From contig RCAB01000540.1 of assembly GCA_003640385.1 (NCBI GenBank), forward strand, positions 1-40,144: a stretch of DNA of 40,144 nt, written 5' to 3'. The DNA is from Setaria digitata. Its lineage: Eukaryota; Nematoda; Chromadorea; Rhabditida; Setariidae. Positions 1 through 12,000 of this stretch are shown one piece after another. The translations under genes and the position numbers were made by a program. The notes beneath the pieces were generated by a model. The model had not been told where the DNA came from. It was given only the letters and a program-made list of their open reading frames with translations, and made no database searches. The stretch's first letter is position 1. Every line of letters starts with the position of its first letter.

Positions 1-1389
1 TAACTCCGTCATAGCCTTCTCTTCAGGTATATGTTTTTCTTCTGCAGCTGATTTTTTCAATATTTTAAAATCAGAATCTTTAGTAAAATATTTCTCAATA
101 ATATTTTCGCATAGTTTTTTTTCACTCTCTCTGACATTTCCCCTCTCATGAGGTTGGTTTTGAATCCCTCCTGAGTTTAATGACATTTGAAATATAAGTT
201 CTGCCTCTTGAGTTAATTCTTTGGATATCATAGTACTGTACTCGTCGAGAAAATTTTTACTAGCACATTCGAAGCGCTTTGGTTCAGTTTTTTTCAGATC
301 TTCCGTTCTGTATAAATGACTGAATGCTTTAGATTCTTTTAAGATTTCGTGGTCGATATATTTTTCTTCTGCCTTTTCCGGGAGAGCTTTATATCGCTCT
401 TGTAATTCTAGTTCTAGTTCTTTGGACAGTATAATATCATGTCCTTCATGAAGACACTGGAACAGGAACGTGTCGGTAGATAATTTTGTCCACGCTTTCT
501 TCAAATCTTCCGTTGTACGTGGTTGACCTTCATCTGTCTCCTGTGGTATTACTTCTTCTGGAAAATATTTTTTACTTTGTTTATGTTTATTTATTTCATA
601 TCCTTGTTTTTCTGTCCAAATTTTTGTGATCGATGCGTCGCATTTTTTTTTTTTGAGCGCATCTTGTTCTTCCAGTATATTTTGGATGAAGCTTACTTTG
701 CTCCCCTCAACAGCACTTGAAATGATTTCTGATTTTGTCGATTCAGCTTCTAGGTCGAAATCATTTGGTACCCCGTTTGATTTAATTACTATATTCATCA
801 GATCTGTTATCTGTTGAAGGTGAGCTTCACTTCCATTTACAACGAGGTCACTAGAGGTAACGATACCCCTTACAGCTGTACTCAGTTTTTTGTCCGAACT
901 GGGAAATCCAAGCTGGGAAGTTTTATTGGCTTCCAGTGAATCCATCGTTTCTGTTTTACAGTTTTCTTTTGCAATAATTGCATCATATGTACTGAACTGA
1001 GAAAATGCAGATGTTAACGGATTAGAACAAACACCTGCCGTCCTGCAATGTAGGATCTTGGTTTCTTTTCCACATTTCACTGCAACATTCTCTTCCGGCT
1101 CTACATCTGCACGTGGTTTTGACTCAAATTCTTTTAGTTTCTGTAACCCAGGAAGCTCAAAATGAACCTGTTCAGTACTTGTTGTTTCGTTTCCATTCAG
1201 TGACACCATGATTTTTTCTTTCTTAATTCCTCGTCCTGATAAAGCTTTAACTGGTTCTCTGTCAACATCTCTTTCCTTCGTCGCTTCTGATGATAACACA
1301 CCTACAGATTTTTCCTGTTCGATAGGTATTTCATATTGAGTTGTTGGCTCTCTTCCGCCAAATTCATTTTGTCCTAAAATGTTGTAATC
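1..1389 (-). CDS. unc-44: unc-44 tail, long open exon truncated by window edge
   Basis: 463 codons without a stop, starting DYNILGQNEFGGREP after the acceptor ATGTTTTCAG and reaching position 1 still open (...KKSAAEEKHIPEEKAMTEL). Such a length is not expected by chance in this AT-rich DNA. It holds two related segments about 70 residues apart, each beginning TEDLKK and followed by SKEL. Highly charged with no recognisable folded domain. Part of the giant tail; the function is presumably spacing or scaffolding along the axon, by analogy with giant ankyrins. Confidence 0.75.
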
Positions 1390-4300
1390 CTGAAAACATA
1401 TTGATGGGACTGTTCACCTAACATATACATATGCTCATTTAATATTTGTTCCATTTGCATTACTATATCTTTATCATGTACCTTCAGAACATGTTTAGCC
1501 TTGTAGTCTGTGTTTTTCTCTCCCAAATATATTACTGTGTTTTCAGCACCTTGTTTCGTGACAAAACATTCAGGGATTGGGAATGTTTGTAATTTATGGC
1601 CAGAGAATACATGTGAATCGCTGATCACATTATCAGCTCTCACTTCTAAATCTCGAATTTCCTTCTTTTCATAAGTTTCTTCTACAACTTCTGCTCCAAA
1701 TAAAGCATTTGAAATTCCAACAAATAATCTGTTACTTAGTCTATACTTAGTCTTCTTTCAACTTCAGATCCACTCTTAATTATTTCTTCAATCTCCTTTA
1801 ATGCAATTCCCCTTCTTGAAGACTGTCCATCTCCTGGTTTATGTACGCTTTTTTCACTACGTTCTTTTAACTGTTCCTGTAATAGTGCAATTGAATGCTT
1901 CTTCGCTATCTCGTCATTTTCCTTACTAATAATAAGTGTTAAGCTTCTCGCTGTCTTTGCGATGTCAAGTGGAGCACATTCAAATAATAAATGTCCGTCG
2001 TCAAAATTTGGTTCTTCAGCACTAACAGTCAAAGTGGGTTCACTTTCCCTCCTTTCCACAAACCACATCTATTTTGCTGATGAATAACCAGTGCCGAAGT
2101 AGCTGTGTATCTCTTGTTCCATCAGTTCCATCATTTCTTCCATTTTCGCACTGCTCGATAATTTCCAAAAACAATGCTTTCCAGCTACTGAAATCTCAGT
2201 ATTCTGCAGATAATTCGCATTCATTTCGTACTCGTCATCTACAGTTCTTTTTAAATCGATATAGTATTTAGCCTTCGAAATTCTTCACTTCCTGGTTTTT
2301 CTGTGGCATATTTTAAAATATCTACTGCTGATTTTTCCCGTTCTGCGCATTCGAAAGGATCCTTCGATCCAGTATACTTCTCCACGTTTTCATGGTTCCA
2401 TACTTTTCCGTTTTAGATTTCAATTCGCCATAATGCGGTATTTGTTTACCTTGCTCTTTTTTTTTAAACTAGGGAACGAAATAAGCCACCAAGGTGTAGT
2501 CGTTCTTGATAAACTCCTTTTTTTCTTTCTTTAATATTTTCTCTACTTCTTGAAACTATCAAATCAGCTTCTTACAAGAAGTTCCAGGCAATTTTGTTGT
2601 TCTAGTTAGTGTTTCCGGTCTCTCTGGAACATCTGTTCCGGAAATTTCAGAATGAAGTCGACCTATGCAAACTCTAGTACTTTTTCCAATTTCCTCTGCA
2701 TGTTGTTTTTCATATTTCGACAAAAGTTCATCCACTGTTTTATCACACTCAGATTATCTTTCATAGTTTTGAAAGATCGTTCCAAAAATTCGTCAATTTT
2801 TGAAGATGCTGAGTGCTTTCGATCAGCTGGAAATTCTTTTACTTCGTTTTTTAAGCTTTTAGGGTCTTCGATTTGCTCTATTTTAACATCATGTACTTCT
2901 CTACCTCCTTCATCGGAACTTTTATGGAAGCCGTTCCAACTTTTTTGTTCACTCTTGTGGCTTATTTTATCAAAATTACTTCCGTTCGCGAGCAATTCTC
3001 ATAGTTCAGCATCACTTTTTCGAATATTATCGTATTTTTTGTTTCTGTCCGTAACTCTGCGACTTGTAATCGACAGAGATATGAGTTGGTTCTTTTTTTT
3101 TTTGCAATCGATATCGATATCTGACAAATATTCAAAAACAGACACTTTCTTCATTATTAATGCGCTTTTTCCTTCTTTACTTTCTTCCTCTTTACCACTC
3201 TGGATTTCTGGAATATGATCATATGTAATATTAGCACCAGAAGCGACTAGAGAAACTGGATTTGGGTGAAGCAAATTAGCCGAGTTCTTGACAAGTTTTA
3301 CAAATTTTCGGTCAAAGGGATCTTCACAGCGAATTTGATCTATTATTTGATTGAAATTTTTCGATTCCTCAGCTGAAGCCAGGAAATAAAATCTAGACGT
3401 AGTTAATGATTCTTCTTTTAGTTCCTGTAATTCCTTGTAAACACAGCTCCATCCTTCGTTTCATGATGGGAAAACATTCCCTCCTGAATAGAGGTCTCTA
3501 TACTTCCGCTCTCGTTACTTGTTCGTAATTCTTGTGTAAGAATTTCGGTAACCACAATTTCTTGATGTTTTGATGCTTTTTTCCTCACTGTAAGCTTCGC
3601 ATTATCAGCTTTTTGAAGTGCTGCAAATTTTTCTTGTATAAGAATCTCTGTACCATCAACTTCGTGTAGAATCTGGTTCCTACTAGACATCTTAATGTCT
3701 GCTTCTAGGGTTATTAGCATCTCTTGAGAGAAATATTTTCTATCTCGTGATATAGTACTTCATGCTGTACGGTAATCTCTGGATCTTCATTTTTGCGATG
3801 GGTTATTTTTCCTAGTGGAGAGAACTTTACATCTTTTACTTGTCTACACAAGAGCCTCTGAATATTCTCACGTTCATGCTTTTGCATCTGAAACATTCTT
3901 AGATCGCAGGATGATTCAACTTGTAGTTGTTCCGTAGCCTACAACCGTTTCAGTTTATAAATGTCTTCTTTAGAAATGGAAAATGAACAGACTTTCCCTT
4001 CATTCTCCGTTTTATACTGCACTTCATCAAACTGTCTATATCCTTGAAAAAAGATTCTCCCTGCCTTATCCATTTCACTTTCTTCTGGGAAGACTCGCCT
4101 GTAAGTAACCTTTTCAACCGAATCCCTTGAGTGGAGTATACCTTTTCTTGTCTCACTGATTCCGTCCATTGGTATTTCACCACTGACTTTGTAGTTGTAG
4201 TAGATATTTGTAACACAGGTTGGAAATCCGCTTTTTCACTTTCCTCTAATTTTTCCTTTCGTTCCTTAACGCTGTAGCTTTCCTTTACCATTGCAAAATA

Positions 4301-6669
4301 CATTTGGTTCTGTAGTGACGGTTCGATAAGAGATCCATTTTTCGATTGATGTATTTCCTCAGGATAAGCATCTTTAAAAGTCATTTCTGCTGTGTTTACA
4401 ACAGCTTCATTCGTTGGACTTTCAACTATCTCTGTTATCTGATTACTTAAAATTTTGTCGTCGTCCTGCGCTTAATCGACAGCGGTTTCGTTTCAATAAC
4501 TTGGCCATTTGTTGCTTTCATACTTTCCCAATCGCCATCACTGTCGAGGTTTTCTTCTTCCTCAGCAAGTTTCTTGACCATATGCAGCTTGTCGTCCTCA
4601 ATCAGTTCCTTATCGTTATTATTCATCTTCAACTGCATTATAACATCAACGTTATTATCATCTTTTTTTTTTCCGTTTCTCAATTTCTAGTAATTTGAAT
4701 TCTCTGATCTTCTGGACCGGTTTCAAACTTAATTCCAAAATTGCTACAGATTCATCAGTTTGTTTGCTTCCTACAGGTCTTTCATCATTCGCATAGTACC
4801 AAACGTGTTTAGAGTGTTCTGGGGCGAACTTATGCCCCTCATACATTTCTTGACAATTATCTATATGACTAGATATATCCTCAACTGTCCCTATTTGCGA
4901 TGGTGGATGCACTTCCTTCTTTTGCCTTGTGAGATTTTCTTCTCGAGTTGTACATATCTTACCCCTACCAGTATTTAATTTTCCTGGATTTTCCCGCTCA
5001 TTTGAGCGCTTCCCGTAAATCTCCTTTTTTGTTCCATTTTTTCTTCTGCAGATGACATAGATTCTGCGGATTTTTTCTCGAAAGTTATTTTTCCCATTGC
5101 ATACTGTTTCATACCTGACTTCTCCAACACATTTGTTTCTTCAAGCAGGTCTTCTTCAATAATAATCATCTGGCCTGTTACCACCAGCTCTTTAGATTCA
5201 CTCATTTTATATGGCACTCCATCTTTTCTGATGATCCCAACTTCGCAGTCTTTCTCTTTACCGTCTTTAAGTGATTCGTGAGAGAAAGTTGCACATTTCT
5301 TCATGAGCTCCGCCAGTGATATATCACTAATACTCAATTCATCAGGTACTAGAACAAGTTCAGTTTTTCTCATTTCTTTAGAGGGTGATAACACAGTGAA
5401 TTTAGGTTCACCAATTCCACTCAAGGAATCTTGTTCTGGTTTTCAGTAACAAATATTACCACTGTTGGACTGGCACTCGTTTGTTTGGCTAGACATTCTT
5501 CACTCTGTAGCAAGCTACCATATATGCGATCTTCTTCAATTAATTTTTCATAATGCATACGTCTATCTTTCTCAAACTTCAGTTTTTCTATTCGAAGTCC
5601 TTTAGTATAGTGTAGTGTATATGTTTTCCACTCCACAGTTTCCTTTTCCGAAGGAATATTTTATTGTCCGATGTATCCTCGGGTCACCAACGTTTCCCAA
5701 TCAGTATTTTCGGTTTTCAAAATTAAGCCTGTCAGAAATTTCCCCTGCAACAGAAATACTTCCTTCTGATTGGACTTCTTTTCCTCTAACCCCAGCCTGC
5801 TTTGTAAGGCACTGTTCAGTAATTAAAAGTGTTTCTTTTACATCACTGACTTCCCATCCCTCAGCATGGATTTCGTAACTGAGCCTTTCTTGCTCTCCTC
5901 GCTGTTTTAACTCTGATCCCTGCAAGTTACTTAATTTTTTAAACTTAGCTAATTCCGTTACTTGTGATACTGCTCCTTGCAAGTCGATCCCTTTCATGGA
6001 TTCTACTATCTGTTTCTCTCTCCCTTCGATTTCGAAAGCCCCGACTTTTTTTGTCGTTTCAGGCTCAATTATTTGTTGAAATTGTCCCTGTATGATCATT
6101 TCCAACCTGCTAGTGGAAACACTGTTTTGTTCCAGTTTAGTGGATTTTTGCCTTGGTGCATATCTTACGCTCTTGTTTTCACTTTTTCAACGACACCCGT
6201 TGTTTCCGCATTACTTTTATGTTCATTAGGTACATCTTTTTGTGCTTCATAAGTCCTGGAATACGGAGCTGATTCTTGCACAGCTATCGGACCTGATTCA
6301 TACCTGTATTTTTGGGATTCATATCTGTCTTTCTCAGCATCATACACGTATGAGTTCTCCCTTGTATTTTTGTTATCCCATCTAAATGACCAGTTCTATT
6401 TTCAATTACAACAAATAAAAACAACTTGCCAGTTTCTCCATCGGATTCATCTCTTTCCGGCTTGAAAGATAATGTTTTCGACTCATCACGAGGTTTATTG
6501 GATCCTTCACGAAAATAATTTCGCTTCTCATCCTTCGAAACTTCTGCCGGCTTTGGTGGACTGACCGTTTTACGAATTGGTGCAAGCTGGTTATCCGTTG
6601 ATAGTGTTTCAAATATAGCAATACGTTTTCTTACTGATCCTAGCGCTTCAAAACCACTCGTAACACGCT
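1..6669 (-). CDS. unc-44: unc-44 giant neuronal-type tail (partial, runs off left edge)
   Basis: Acceptor ATATTTTCAG at 6,670 accepts exon 36 in phase 1 and opens with ERVTSGFEALGSVRKRIAIF. The following 6.6 kb on this strand is almost continuously coding-like: rich in Glu, Lys and Ser, with loosely repeated motifs. It resembles the giant tail of long UNC-44 isoforms in C. elegans. The frame is interrupted about 15 times. Introns with good sites and matching phase are 6,382-6,425 (44 nt), 6,110-6,168 (59 nt), 5,745-5,790 (46 nt), 1,691-1,746 (56 nt) and 1,390-1,463 (74 nt). The middle part (about 1,750-5,740) is not resolved. No stop is reached before the window edge. Confidence 0.7.
1464..1690 (-). 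CDS. unc-44: unc-44 tail exon flanked by two short introns
   Basis: Encodes KVVEETYEKKEIRDLEVRAD, VISDSHVFSGHKLQTFPIPE and ending KHVLKVHDKDI. The upstream intron (1,691-1,746) has donor GTATAG and acceptor GGAGCAG in phase 1. The downstream intron (1,390-1,463) has donor GTAATG and acceptor ATGTTTTCAG in phase 0. Without these introns the frame stops at 1,736 and again at 1,374. Confidence 0.6.
6169..6669 (-). CDS. unc-44: unc-44 tail, first two exons (38-39)
   Basis: Exon 38 (6426-6669) encodes ERVTSGFEALGSVRKR, QLAPIRKTVSPPKPAEVS and ERDESDGETGK. Donor AA|GTTGTTTT and acceptor GTCATTTAG remove a 44-nt T-rich intron. Exon 39 (6169-6381) continues WDNKNTRENSYVYDAEKDR... to VVEKVKTRA. Phases 2 and 2 agree. 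The next exon (40, 5791-6109) starts RLEMIIQGQFQQIIEPETTK and runs 106 codons. Confidence 0.7.
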
Positions 6670-8920
6670 CTGAAAATATTTGTACTTGAGTATTTCGTTG
6701 CTCTTATCATTGTATAGTAAAAAAGCATACTGCTTAATTTAATTAACAAATCTGTGAAGGGAATTAAATGAAAAAAACCCAATAAACAACGTACTTCAAG
6801 TAACTAGCACGGCAAATGTACCCTGAAATGAAGTCGAAAAAAGTCCTGAGCATATGGGAACTGTTAACTGAAAACTTCCAATATCGGATGCATCGATTCA
6901 ACAGGATCAAGAAGCGTTTATGCGTCACGAACATTTTTGAACTTTTATGGTTCCGCGGGTGATATATTTTACGCCTTTACATACTGGAGGAGACATGACT
7001 ATAGCAGAGTGCGAAACATTCCTTATCAAAAACAGAAGTATCAACTCAAGTTAAACGCAACGAAACTCTCACCCTTATCTCAAATACATTTGTGTCGAAT
7101 TGCCCATCTCTCATGTCAACGGTTACATAAAGTTGGGTGTATATTTGCGTTTCCTGTTGTAAGTAAAAGTGCTCTTTGTAGTGCTTTAAGTTTATAGAAT
7201 CGAACAGGGGGCTTAAAATATTGCTCACAGCATGTTTTTTGATGATTCTATGAGGTGCGGCACCTTATGAAATTCCCATTAGAGCACAGAAAGACAATGA
7301 CAAGCAATATCAAAATGCGATAAATTATATTCTTCAAATTTCGAACATGCTAAAAAGGGAGTACTAATCAAGTGGACAGACTCAGCTTAGCTATGATTTA
7401 AGTAGCAAATAGATGGGATAAAATTATCACTGACAAATGGAAGAAACCGATAGAACAAAGTACAACGATTTGCGAAGTACCGTGAGATGAAGGGGAGAAG
7501 GGCTGTAAAAACTGCATACGCGAATGTAATGACTCATTTTTACTGTTGAGAGAAAATGAACGAGGAAAGTGAAACGGTATGCGACAGAAGAATAAGTTCC
7601 AATCATATGAATCAAGTACTTTCACCAAAACCTGTATACAATTATTACACCTTAGCAATTCTGTGCTCATTTATATCTTCCATAGGTGCCAACTATGCAA
7701 GTTTTTCTTTTAGATGGTGTAGTACTACTCCAATTTTGGTTAGTATTTCAAAGCCGTCACCAAATACTCAATTTAAGCCATCTAGGTATTAGACATCAGC
7801 TTTCTTCAAGAACATCAGTGACAGAGACTTCTGCAACTCAGCCTATTTCTAATATTAACTACACAGCGAAGCATTTAATTGGGAAGTTTCTTTGCTGAAA
7901 TGAATCCTAAACTTCCACGTGATCAGCTCCTATCATTTTGACTAAAGAAAATGAAGAGCATGTACTCCTCCACTTCTATCTCACCTTTGAATTTTTTTTT
8001 TAATTTTTGTATTTAGTGTGGAAAAATTGACCCATCCCATATTTCTTGTTATCTCGTCTATATAGATGAGTGATTTCTTATACTCTTCTTCAAGCTTATA
8101 TTTTTGTAACCGCATAAACCGAATTAACAAAACTGTAAACTTCCGTGTCTTTCTTTAGTACTGACAAGTGATCACAGTCAAAGCACTTCTGGGATAGTCA
8201 AGCACTCCATTTCTATCTCCTTAAGCATCATCCAAATGAAAGCCCTTAACACGCTGTAAAGACTATTTCCATACCATATGGGTTATTTTAATTATTTTGC
8301 TTCAACTTTCGGATCAACTTTAGCGGAAATCAAAAATATGGGTAGTGATAGAATCAGGCGTAGAGCAACAGAAGTGGCGACGGTTGTAAAAATTGAAATG
8401 AAAAGTAAATAAGTGATAGGAAGAGCATAGTATAGTTCCTGTTTCCCGAAGAATCAAAAAATGACAACAAAGCGCTAGCGGAATCAGCAGGTGACAAATG
8501 ATAAACATGCTTTTGGATATAGTATCTATAAGGAAGGTGGATGAAACGTTCACCAACTTTGTTTTACTTTTAATTCAAAACTCAAGCAATCTCATTCTGA
8601 AAACCGCTCCTGATGGATCATAAAGAAGATGTCACAATAATAAATAATAAGCACCAATAATAATGATCTCATTTTTATCTTTACCTTCTTTCACTTTTAT
8701 TCCTACCACTTATCTGCTAAGAAAAATAGCTCAGACTCGTAGATTTTGCATCAACAACTGAGGCTGCATGGAACCGGTCTATAAGTTCTAATAGATCGTG
8801 CAAACAATGATTTACCGTGATAACAATAGACGGACCATAAAGGTAGTGCTGAGACAAGCAAACAGACAAGTAGAAAACGATAAATAATTGCAATGTGTAC
8901 AAATTATGCTTGATAAAATG
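6670..8920. other. 3' flank of the short isoform and intron of the long isoform
   Basis: About 2.2 kb between the stop of exon 37 and the tail acceptor. No further exon with both a good splice site and a matching phase was found. Scattered short open frames on both strands lack codon character. A minus-strand AATAAA (8,696-8,701) may serve the short isoform. Confidence 0.6.
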
Positions 8921-9054
8921 CTACTGCTGTTGTTGCTCGCTTGAATCTAGCTTCCGCTCCTGCTGCGTAATTGGTACCAAATGTATGTGTTGGTCACCGG
9001 GATCCACACTGCCCGAATACACCTGTTCGTTCACTTTCAATCGTATCAAATCTC
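8921..9054 (-). CDS. unc-44: unc-44 exon 37, terminal exon of the 2,142-aa isoform
   Basis: Acceptor CTTCATTCAG (9,055), then [20 protein letters not shown] and [22 protein letters not shown], stop TAG at 8,921. Phase 1 from exon 36 gives Gly. The residue pattern ([11 protein letters not shown]) matches known short-tail ankyrin C-termini in worms (recalled). Confidence 0.85.
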
Positions 9055-12000
9055 CTGAATGAAGACCAAAAAAAAGTGTGGAAGAAGCATCAAGTGAAAA
9101 GGACACAGCTTCAACCAATCAACCAGTAACACCACTACGTAACCCAATAAAATGCATTCTTGAGTAAAATGAGAACGAGCAACAAAAAAAAATGATTGTT
9201 GCGATGCATGTCAGCGGTTCACTATAATAATAATGATAATCGATATTCAAAAATGAAACAAAAGCAGGTCAAACCGATCGGATAAAAGGCTATAAGGCCT
9301 AAACAACGCTGAAACTAAACATAACCAAGCAGAATGACTACAACGATAAACATCACAAAAACAAACGAACAAAAGTAAGTTCAGTTTGAATGAACACTCA
9401 AATTTGCATAACGAAAAGGGTGCACTCTGCGTACATGCAGCAATAGTAAGTTATATCACTAGAAAGCTGGCAATTTGCAAGACGTTCCACATTAATTTTT
9501 TTTTTTCATCATTTACTCACCCGCATTCGATTCCGCCTTCTCTCCTGCAATACATTTTCAACAGTTCAATAGGAAACTCACAAACACCAATACTAATAGC
9601 GCTGCATTGGTAACCAGCAGCTTGGCCATACTGTATACCTACACACGAATTACTATCAGTAAGTTAAGTCTCTTCAAATCTCAAATCAAATACCAATAAA
9701 TGAAGTCTTCATTCGTTGAAGGAAAATGATTCTGCAAATCGCAAGATCAAAAATAATTTGACTCGATTAGATTACTCGTGCAATTTGATGAGACTATCTG
9801 GATCATTTCCTGCTCCTACTTATAAACTCCTAATACCATCACCAAACACAATACGGACTAACAGCAGTATTATAGTGCATTACGAAATCAGTAAGCTTCG
9901 AACAAAATCTTGACCCTAATTAGAACATAACATTATTCAAAACGGATTTGAAACCCCTTTATACATTTTTGAAGGGAATAAAAGGAAGCGAAGAAAGATC
10001 GCAATTTTGCAAAACTAAGTTATTAATTACGACTAACAGATCACTGTGACAGCATTTCTACGTGGCAATGTAAAACACTTTTCTTGGCATGAATTTTAAA
10101 TCGGTGATAAGGAAAAAAAAATTATCAGCTATGGAATTACTGACACTTGATATACTTAAAAAAGAATATATTAAAAACGTTGTTTAGCAACCTGGAAATG
10201 TTGAACGTGTCGTGGTTACAACGCGCGTCATCTTTTTCGACACAACCATGGAGCCGTCCTCACTTGTAAAGCCCTCTGCTACGCTTTCGTGCTTTTGATC
10301 GGTTACTAGAAATTGGAACGACTCACTATTTCAAAATTCTCAAGCAGCAGTTTTATTTCCAATCTACAGACTACTTTTTCCTTCCGGCTGAGGAACTACA
10401 ACCAAAACGATGACTTCTTATACTGAAAGAGAACAAGCCCATTCTGAATACTTTTATACACTACATTACCTGTTTCTCAGTCAACATATGTTTCAACTTA
10501 AATTAAAATCCAAATAGGAATGTTTCAAATTGAGATGTCTATGATATACCATCTACACCAATACGACAGTAATCGAGAAAACGCATATACGCAACGCGTT
10601 ATTTTTTTATTTTTGAGCATATAAGAAGCAAAAAAGGAATGCTTACCTACTGGAGCACATGGCTCAATCGAAGATAAACGGGTTTCTGGTCCACCTGAAA
10701 TGCTAACAAGTGGTAAGTAAACAAGGAAGCCATAAGAATATGAAAGTTGATTAATAGTTAAGGAAAGAAACACCAAAAGACCCATTGAAATAAAAGTAAA
10801 CACGTGACACAGTAGGAACAAATCTGACTCATATTTGAGATAAGTTGCTGCTGCAAATGCTGCACTGTTGCTGCATCAAGACCTTCCATCCCGGATGTTT
10901 CAGTTTCAAAAATAGACTTTGTAGTAGTGATATGCCGAGAGGAATTGACACGAATCTGAATATCAGAACTGGGTGATGCTGAGGCAAGCACCTTAGAGAC
11001 AGCACTGGAAGCAGTCGCATCCGGAGGACATACTGCTCCGGCAGCACGCAGCTCCTCCTCAAGATCGTGTAAGCGACGAACTGCGGCTTCGTGCCAATCA
11101 GGATTGCTCATTTTCAGCGAACTCAACGTGAACAGCAGACGGCCTATAACAGACTCAACAGATCGTTCAATCCCATCGCACTCCTCCTCATTTCCACAGG
11201 CTTCGACCACTTGTGTTGCACCACTGGGACTCACAAACTGCACATATACTTTATAACCAGACTCGCGACCCCCGGAAAGGAGTGCATTAACAAGAGATCC
11301 AGTTCGCTTACGTTCAAAAAAATCACTAGAAGCAATTGGCTTCGTCATATCATGATCTTGCTCAGGCTGCATTTCTGCACCAGCTTCGAAGCCCACTTCA
11401 CGGTCCTCCCACTGTTGTATCATACCAGTTGTTTCTTCCTCAACTGCAGTGGTTACTGAGGGAGCTTCCGCAGTTCTCACTGGAGTGTCGACAGTTTGCT
11501 CATGCGCGGGTGCCAACTCTTCTTCGGCGGTGAATTTTGCGAAAGATTCTATATGATGGAAAGATAAGCTGGTGCTCAAGCGAAAATAGTCCAATATGAC
11601 CCTGTCAACAACAACAGCTCCGGAATCAGTAATCCCGGTGAGGACTAGGAAATGTGTGGCCACCTCAGAAGCAGACATCTTTAGCACTAAAAGAAAAGGG
11701 AGAAGACAAAGGATGAAGGGATGAGTGGGTAAACAAGAGTCAGCTGTTGTGCTTGATGTGTCCCTGTCAGATACTGGAGCAAATTTATCAAGAGTAGCAG
11801 TTACAGACTATAGCAGCAACAAAAAGTGAATGGATGATGGAAAATGCTTTAACAATATGGGAAGCCCAAAGAGCACTCAAATTACGATGCTTTGCAAATT
11901 TCATTAAATACTAGCAACACAGGCATATGCGAGATTGCGATTTAAATCAATTTGTGGATCCACATTATTCATGAACGCTCTGCCCTTTGGCCTCTTCATC

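Noticed and set aside
523..817. Plus-strand open frames rich in Phe, Leu and Ser over the tail region
   Set aside because: They are antisense shadows of the Glu/Lys-rich minus-strand coding sequence.
2652..3218. 188-codon plus-strand frame
   Set aside because: Hydrophobic shadow of the purine-rich minus strand; no start context, domain or splice structure of its own.
8320..8556. Minus-strand 78-codon frame between tail and exon 37
   Set aside because: Hydrophobic, no suitable splice sites and no recognisable motif; probably chance in AT-rich DNA.
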